This document shows, piece by piece, positions 59,407 to 64,000 of a stretch of 64,000 bases of DNA. Both the position numbers and the translations under genes were made by a program. The DNA is from an uncultured Granulosicoccus sp. (lineage in GTDB: Bacteria > Pseudomonadota > Gammaproteobacteria > Granulosicoccales > Granulosicoccaceae). The notes below the pieces were generated by a model. That model saw nothing but the letters and a program-made list of their open reading frames with translations, searched no databases and was not told the origin of the DNA. The first letter of the stretch is position 1. Each line of letters starts with the position of its first letter. Where the stretch lies: contig CANLXI010000002.1 in assembly GCA_947495035.1 (NCBI GenBank), forward strand, positions 124,001-188,000. The letters are read 5' to 3'.

Positions 59407-60984
59407 ATGAAAGCTCGATCCGGATTATCCCGTGTTCTGACACTGACTGCCGCTGTCGGCACGGTGCTGGCAGGCCATGCCGTGGCCTCGTCACACGCAG
59501 AAGCCCCCTTCATCAAATCACGTCCGAAGGTGGACGCGACCGACTTCTACATGTTCTCCAGCTATGAGCCGGGGCGCGAAGACTTTGTGACATTGATCGC
59601 GAATTACCAGCCTCTACAGGATGTCTATGGCGGGCCCAACTATTTTTCAATGAATCCGGATGCCATTTACGAGATTCATGTGGACAATGATGGGGATGCT
59701 CAGGAAGACATCACATTCCTGTTCGATTTCGACAACGGTCTGGCGAATGGCGATCAGGGTTTTGCACTGCAGATCGGCAATGACACCGTGCCGGTATCGC
59801 TGAAGAACATCGGCCAGCTGGGCGCTCGAGACAACCAGTCGGTCCTCAATGTCAACGAGACCTATTTCGTTGGCATGGTCGAAGGCGATCGGCGGTCGGC
59901 ATCACCTGCTTGGGCAGTGCGTCCCGATTCCGGCTTGCGGCTGTTTTCCAAACCCTACGACAACGTGGGTAACAAGACGTTTCCGGAAGGTTATGACAAC
60001 TATGTACGCAGTCTGAGCAACACTGGCGAAGTGTACTATGACGTGCAGTTCGAGCAGTGTCCGGCCGGTGCGCAGGACGCTCGCGTGTTCGTCGGTCAGC
60101 GCAAGGAGAGCTTCTCTGTTGCTTTGGCAGAAATCTTCGATCTGGTGAATTTCGTGCCGCTGGTCTCGGCATTGCCGGACGATCCCGCGCGTAACGATCT
60201 GGCCAACAAGAATATTACTACTCTGGCTTTGGAGATCCACAAGGATTGCCTGACCGGTAGTGGCAATGGTGTCATCGGCGGCTGGACAACGGCCAGCGTT
60301 CGCAGCACCCAGACAATCAGCCTTGACCCGACTTACCGTCGGCCCATCGAGTACAGTGGCGAGTATCGTCAGCTCTCCAGGCTGAGCAATCCTCTGGTCA
60401 ACGAAGTGGTTATCGGTTTGCCGGACAAGGACCGGTTCAATGTCAGTGAGCCCATGGATGATGCGCAGTTTGCCACCTATGTGACCTCACCCACACTGCC
60501 GGCGATTCTGGATATCCTGTTTCGCGATGCGGTGGGTGCCAGCTCGAACATCGCTCCGTCCAATCTGCCCAGAACCGATCTGGTCACGGCGTTTCTGACC
60601 GGCTTTCCGGATGTGAACCAGTTGTCCACTGTCACACCCTCGGAGATGATCAGGCTCAATACGGCAATACCGCCCACGGCAAAGGATGCGCAGGTCAACC
60701 TCGGTGTGGCCGGTGGTGATCTGGCGGGCTTTCCCAATGGTCGTCGACCGGGGGATGATGTCACCGACATCGCACTGCGCGTGATGATGGGCGCTCTGTG
60801 TCATCCCATCGCCGTGGATCTGGACAGCAGTGGTACCGCTGGCGACAGTGGTGACAATCTTGGCTTGTGCATGCCGGAGGATGCACCGGTGGGTAATGCT
60901 GCCTTCACCGATGGTGCGCCGCAGAATGCCGGTCAGTTCGACAATGCCTTTCCTTACCTGACAACGCCGGTAACAGGCTCCTGA
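59407..60984 (+). CDS. DUF4331 domain protein, secreted
   Basis: 525-residue protein with a signal peptide (LTLTAAVGTVLAGHAVA) and mature start SSHAEAPFIKSRPKVDATDFYMF, the hallmark beginning of DUF4331. Further family segments are YIFEIHVD-like IYEIHVDNDGDAQEDITF and the late DDVTDIALRVMMGALCHP. The function of DUF4331 is not known. AGGAG lies 7 bp before ATG 59407; the frame is open back to 59248, but that stretch contains the ECF-type promoter. It is divergent from the sigma operon. Confidence 0.88.
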   Translation: MKARSGLSRVLTLTAAVGTVLAGHAVASSHAEAPFIKSRPKVDATDFYMFSSYEPGREDFVTLIANYQPLQDVYGGPNYFSMNPDAIYEIHVDNDGDAQEDITFLFDFDNGLANGDQGFALQIGNDTVPVSLKNIGQLGARDNQSVLNVNETYFVGMVEGDRRSASPAWAVRPDSGLRLFSKPYDNVGNKTFPEGYDNYVRSLSNTGEVYYDVQFEQCPAGAQDARVFVGQRKESFSVALAEIFDLVNFVPLVSALPDDPARNDLANKNITTLALEIHKDCLTGSGNGVIGGWTTASVRSTQTISLDPTYRRPIEYSGEYRQLSRLSNPLVNEVVIGLPDKDRFNVSEPMDDAQFATYVTSPTLPAILDILFRDAVGASSNIAPSNLPRTDLVTAFLTGFPDVNQLSTVTPSEMIRLNTAIPPTAKDAQVNLGVAGGDLAGFPNGRRPGDDVTDIALRVMMGALCHPIAVDLDSSGTAGDSGDNLGLCMPEDAPVGNAAFTDGAPQNAGQFDNAFPYLTTPVTGS

Positions 60985-60999
60985 CGGCTGCCGTCTTGC

Positions 61000-61045
61000 C
61001 CGGATGGGCCTGCAGGAGGCAGGCACCATCCGGATCTTCTTTCTC
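61000..61045 (+). terminator. Terminator after the DUF4331 gene
   Basis: CCGGATGG + GCCTGC (61000-61013) pairs with GCAGGC, a 1-nt bulge and CCATCCGG (61019-61033) around an AGGAG loop, 14 bp in all, followed by a T-rich stretch (ATCTTCTTTCTC). Confidence 0.8.
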
Positions 61046-61086
61046 ATGAGTCGCGTTAGGCGCCTTTCGGTTTCAACAGGATGGAC

Positions 61087-61980
61087 ATGATGCTTACAAC
61101 CAGACGTACCGCGATACTGCTGTCACTGACAACATTGGCTGCCTGCTCCAGTGGTGGTGATTCCAACGACTCGGCGGCTCCGGGTGACAATGGTGGGCCG
61201 CCGACGGTTTCCGATGTGGTCATGGCGCCAGCAGGGGATATCACGCACTACGGAGCCGTCACGGTCGCTGATGATGCCGGCCAGGCGTCCGATCTGGTCG
61301 GCAGTTTCCATCGCTTGTCCAGTGGCGTCTCGGAAGACTTCATGAGAACCATGCTCTCCGGTGATACAGCGATGTGTCAGGTGCAGGATGACGGCGTGAT
61401 CGATTTCGAGGAGATCAGCGCAGCCTTTGTTCCCACAGTCCCGGGAATCGGCAAGAGTGGTGTCAGTGCCGGTTCGGCCATTGTGTTGACAAGCCCGGAT
61501 GGCACCTATGCCACTCTGGAGGAGCAACCAGCGGCAGGTTTCCTGTTCTACGATCTGCCTGATATGACCATGCTGATGGCTGGCTCGGTGCCAGCGGGTC
61601 TGCAGGTCGATGTGCCGGGCAGCAGCGAGATTCCGGCGTTCGCCGGTGCCGCAGTGCCCGACATCACGACACTGGAGAATGCCGAGTTCGGTGGTGGCGA
61701 TGGCATCTCCGGCTCGACAACGTTCACCTGGGATGCCTCGGACGATCCGGGTGCAATGATCCGCATATTCTCCAGTACGGCCGGTGGATTCTTTCTGGAG
61801 GACGGGGTTACCGTGACCTGTGTCACCCCGGATACCGGCTCGTTCAGCTTTCCAGCTGACGTACGCGCCGAACTGGGCAACGATTTTGCCGGTAGCGCGC
61901 CGCTGATGTCACGGATTGTGGTCAATCCCGTTCAGGTGGACAGTACCTTTCTTTACGTCATCCGTGAGAGCTTTCGCTAG
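61087..61980 (+). CDS. Lipoprotein of unknown function
   Basis: 297-residue protein with a signal peptide and lipobox LAAC, then a Ser/Gly/Asp-rich spacer (SSGGDSNDSAAPGDNGG). The rest is beta-rich and ends in FLYVIRESFR; a segment STTFTWDASDDPGAMIRIFS suggests an immunoglobulin-like or beta-sandwich fold. I do not recognise a family. ATG 61087 has AGGA 5 bp upstream; 61081 and 61090 are also possible. Its last 23 bp overlap the 3' end of the convergent phosphatase gene. Confidence 0.75.
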   Translation: MMLTTRRTAILLSLTTLAACSSGGDSNDSAAPGDNGGPPTVSDVVMAPAGDITHYGAVTVADDAGQASDLVGSFHRLSSGVSEDFMRTMLSGDTAMCQVQDDGVIDFEEISAAFVPTVPGIGKSGVSAGSAIVLTSPDGTYATLEEQPAAGFLFYDLPDMTMLMAGSVPAGLQVDVPGSSEIPAFAGAAVPDITTLENAEFGGGDGISGSTTFTWDASDDPGAMIRIFSSTAGGFFLEDGVTVTCVTPDTGSFSFPADVRAELGNDFAGSAPLMSRIVVNPVQVDSTFLYVIRESFR

Positions 61981-62908
61981 CGCCACTGCTGGCCATCTGC
62001 ACGACGATGGCCGTGACATTGTCGGTTCCGCCACGGCGCAAGGCCAGTCTGACCAGTTCATCGAGTGCCTGTCGGGGCGATGGCAGGGCCAGATTTGCTT
62101 CGACTTCTGCAGGTTTGACATCCTTGAACAGGCCATCGCTGCACAGCAGAAAACGGTCACCGGCTTGCACATCCAGCTGGCGTACCTGAATATCGATATC
62201 GTCGGCAACTCCGATGGCACGAGTGATGACATTCGATGAGGGGTGATTTTCCGCTTCATCGGCCGTCAGTTCTCCCAGCCGGTGCAGTTCCTGCACCAGG
62301 CTGTGATCATCGGTCAACTGCAGGAACTTGCCCTGTCGGTATCGATAGATCCGGCTGTCGCCGGCCCACAGTACATAGGCGTTGTCGCCGTTGATGTGCA
62401 AGGCCGCAACGGTGCTGCCCATGACTTGCCCCTGGGCAGCATTGCGGCAGACATCGTTGGCATGGTTCAGCCGTTCGAGCAGGTCATCGACGCTTTCCAG
62501 TGCATTATCCTTCGACTTGAAGGTGTGCATGGCCTCGATGATGGCCTGACTGGCGCGATCTCCGCGACTATGGCCCCCCATGCCATCGGCCACCACCCAC
62601 AGGGCTTCTTCCTGTGCGTCCAGAAAGGCGTCCTCGTTGATCTTGCGCACATGACCCAGTTCACTCAGCGCACAGGAGTACCAGCGGGGTTCCATGGACG
62701 GAGACGATGTGCCACTCTGGCGGCCGGCGGTTTCGCTGACGGGTCCGGCCGAGGGTTTACCTGCTGCGCTTGGTGGGCGGGAAGTACGGCTTCGCGATGA
62801 TCGATCGCCGTCACCAGCGTCGCGCGTGGCGGACGTCAGGGTGTCCCTGGAGCGGGTTCGGCCGGCAGGCGCGGCCGGAGGGTGCAGGTCTGGGAAGCGA
62901 ATGGGCAT
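61958..62908 (-). CDS. PP2C-type Ser/Thr protein phosphatase
   Basis: 316-residue phosphatase. The C-terminal 245 residues form a PP2C domain with the metal-binding motifs GHVRKINEDAF, VVADGMGGHSRGD, LLCSDGLFKD and GGTDNVTAIVV, so it should be active. The first 70 residues are Pro/Ser/Arg-rich low complexity; a start at Met 72 (62695) would give just the domain. It resembles PppA/Stp phosphatases, but no partner Ser/Thr kinase lies in the window. Confidence 0.9.
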   Translation of the reverse strand: MPIRFPDLHPPAAPAGRTRSRDTLTSATRDAGDGDRSSRSRTSRPPSAAGKPSAGPVSETAGRQSGTSSPSMEPRWYSCALSELGHVRKINEDAFLDAQEEALWVVADGMGGHSRGDRASQAIIEAMHTFKSKDNALESVDDLLERLNHANDVCRNAAQGQVMGSTVAALHINGDNAYVLWAGDSRIYRYRQGKFLQLTDDHSLVQELHRLGELTADEAENHPSSNVITRAIGVADDIDIQVRQLDVQAGDRFLLCSDGLFKDVKPAEVEANLALPSPRQALDELVRLALRRGGTDNVTAIVVQMASSGASESSHG

Positions 62909-63055
62909 CTGAATGTTACAACCTTTAACAGGCGATCAGTATAGCGCTCACGGCGGCCATGACCATGTGTGCCCAATACCACTAATGAAGGGGAATTATT
63001 ACCGTGGTGCTTTGTTAGACTACGCACCTCTCATTTACCCGCTGTGAAACGTCTC

Positions 63056-64000
63056 ATGAAGGTCCGCACCCGATTTGCACCAAGTCCGACTGGTTACCTG
63101 CATATTGGTGGCGCCCGGACCGCGCTGTTCAGCTATCTGTTCGCCCGCAAACACGGTGGCGACTTCATTCTGCGCATCGAGGATACCGATCGGGAGCGTT
63201 CATCCGAGGAATCGGTGCAGGCCATTCTCGACGGCATGAGCTGGCTGGGACTGGAGCACGATGAGGGGCCGTTCTACCAGACTCAGCGATTCGATCGCTA
63301 TCGGGAAGTGATCCGGCAGTTGATGGACAGTGGCCATGCCTATCATTGCTATTGCACGCCGGAAGAGCTGGATGCCATGCGTGAAGAGGCAACCGCCAGA
63401 AAGGAAAAGCCGCGCTACAACGGATTCTGGCGTGACCGGACAGAAACGCCCCCCGAGGGTGTCAAGCCAGTGGTGCGATTTCGCAACCCGCTCGATGGCA
63501 AGGTCACGATCGATGATGCGGTGAAAGGGCAGATCGTCATCGATAACCGCGAGCTGGATGATCTGGTCATCATGCGATCCGACGGTACACCCACCTACAA
63601 TCTGACGGTCGTGGTCGACGACATGGACATGGAAATCACCCATGTCATTCGTGGTGATGATCATGTGAACAACACACCTCGGCAGATCAACATACTCGAA
63701 GCGCTGGGTGCGGCCCGGCCGGTGTATGCACACCTGCCGATGATTCTGGGTGAAGACGGCAAGCGCATGTCCAAACGCCACGGAGCGGTCAGCGTCATGC
63801 AGTACCAGGCCGACGGTTACCTGCCGGAAGCGTTGCTGAACTATCTGGTGCGCCTGGGATGGTCTCATCAGGATCAGGAACTGTTCACCGCTGACGAAAT
63901 GCGCGATCTGTTCAGCCTCGAAGCGGTCAACCGATCCGGCTCGGTATTCGACGTCAAGAAGCTGGACTGGGTCAATCAGCAGTATCTGCAGAAGGCCGAT
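63056..64000 (+). CDS. gltX: Glutamyl-tRNA synthetase (3' part outside the window)
   Basis: Charges tRNA(Glu). The 315 codons present start [20 protein letters not shown], with the class I HIGH-type motif as HIGG, the [10 protein letters not shown] cysteines, [17 protein letters not shown], the glutamate-binding [11 protein letters not shown] and the KMSKS-type KRMSKRHG. The frame is open to the last base, so the gene is truncated by the window edge. No clear ribosome site precedes the ATG. It is divergent from the phosphatase gene. Confidence 0.96.
   Translation, partial: MKVRTRFAPSPTGYLHIGGARTALFSYLFARKHGGDFILRIEDTDRERSSEESVQAILDGMSWLGLEHDEGPFYQTQRFDRYREVIRQLMDSGHAYHCYCTPEELDAMREEATARKEKPRYNGFWRDRTETPPEGVKPVVRFRNPLDGKVTIDDAVKGQIVIDNRELDDLVIMRSDGTPTYNLTVVVDDMDMEITHVIRGDDHVNNTPRQINILEALGAARPVYAHLPMILGEDGKRMSKRHGAVSVMQYQADGYLPEALLNYLVRLGWSHQDQELFTADEMRDLFSLEAVNRSGSVFDVKKLDWVNQQYLQKAD

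Noticed and set aside
61034..61062. Weak ECF-like motif before the second lipoprotein
   Set aside because: GGATCTTC, 14 nt, CGTTAG matches too loosely, and the stretch overlaps the terminator tail.

Overview
The window is a contiguous chromosomal segment of a gammaproteobacterium with fairly high GC. The evidence is gene order: petABC-sspAB, yraN-lpoA/rsmI-rnpB, a complete mraZ-to-lpxC division and cell-wall cluster, M23 peptidase-secA-argJ-mutT, coaE, pilD-pilC-pilB-pilin, pilR-pilS, bamD/rluD-pgeF-clpB. This order is typical of Pseudomonas-like and Chromatiales-like lineages. I cannot name the genus. No rRNA, tRNA, insertion sequence, prophage or CRISPR array was seen.

Layout. 82-2890: cytochrome bc1 complex (petABC). 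2999-4041: sspA-sspB. 4227-5117: LuxR-type regulator without a visible luxI. 5157-8887: yraN and lpoA on the minus strand, rsmI and RNase P RNA on the plus strand. 8946-9770: zinc-ribbon protein of unknown role. 10207-28476: mraZ promoter/operator and 16 tightly overlapping cell-wall and division genes ending in lpxC. 28516-30151: DciA-like protein and M23/LytM protein, divergent. 30283-34761: secA, argJ, mutT. 34804-38023: coaE and a DUF222-HNH nuclease gene surrounded by short repeats, apparently inserted between coaE and pilD. 38084-46730: type IV pilus genes pilD, pilC, pilB, two pilins and the PilR/PilS two-component system, with a sigma-54 promoter before the first pilin. 46929-52472: bamD, rluD, pgeF, clpB. 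52548-61980: an accessory envelope island. 61958-62908: PP2C phosphatase. 63056 to the end: gltX, cut by the window edge.

The most interesting part is the envelope island. A four-gene minus-strand operon encodes an ECF sigma factor, an RskA-like anti-sigma factor, a DUF4198-like secreted protein and a HupE/UreJ-like membrane protein. Flanking plus-strand genes encode a duplicated beta-propeller-like lipoprotein, a secreted LytR_C-like protein, a DUF4331 protein and a second lipoprotein. Upstream of the propeller lipoprotein and of the DUF4331 gene lie two near-identical bipartite sites, GCATCTTT, 15 nt, CGTATCTGTCA. They look like the promoters of the local ECF sigma factor and would tie genes almost 7 kb apart into one regulon.

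Other notable points: rluD appears to start at AUU; two divergent gene pairs (lpoA/rsmI, dciA/M23) share one CATG for both start codons; mraZ has a textbook promoter overlapped by four motifs at exact 10-bp spacing; and several short-period tandem repeats cluster around the coaE/HNH region.
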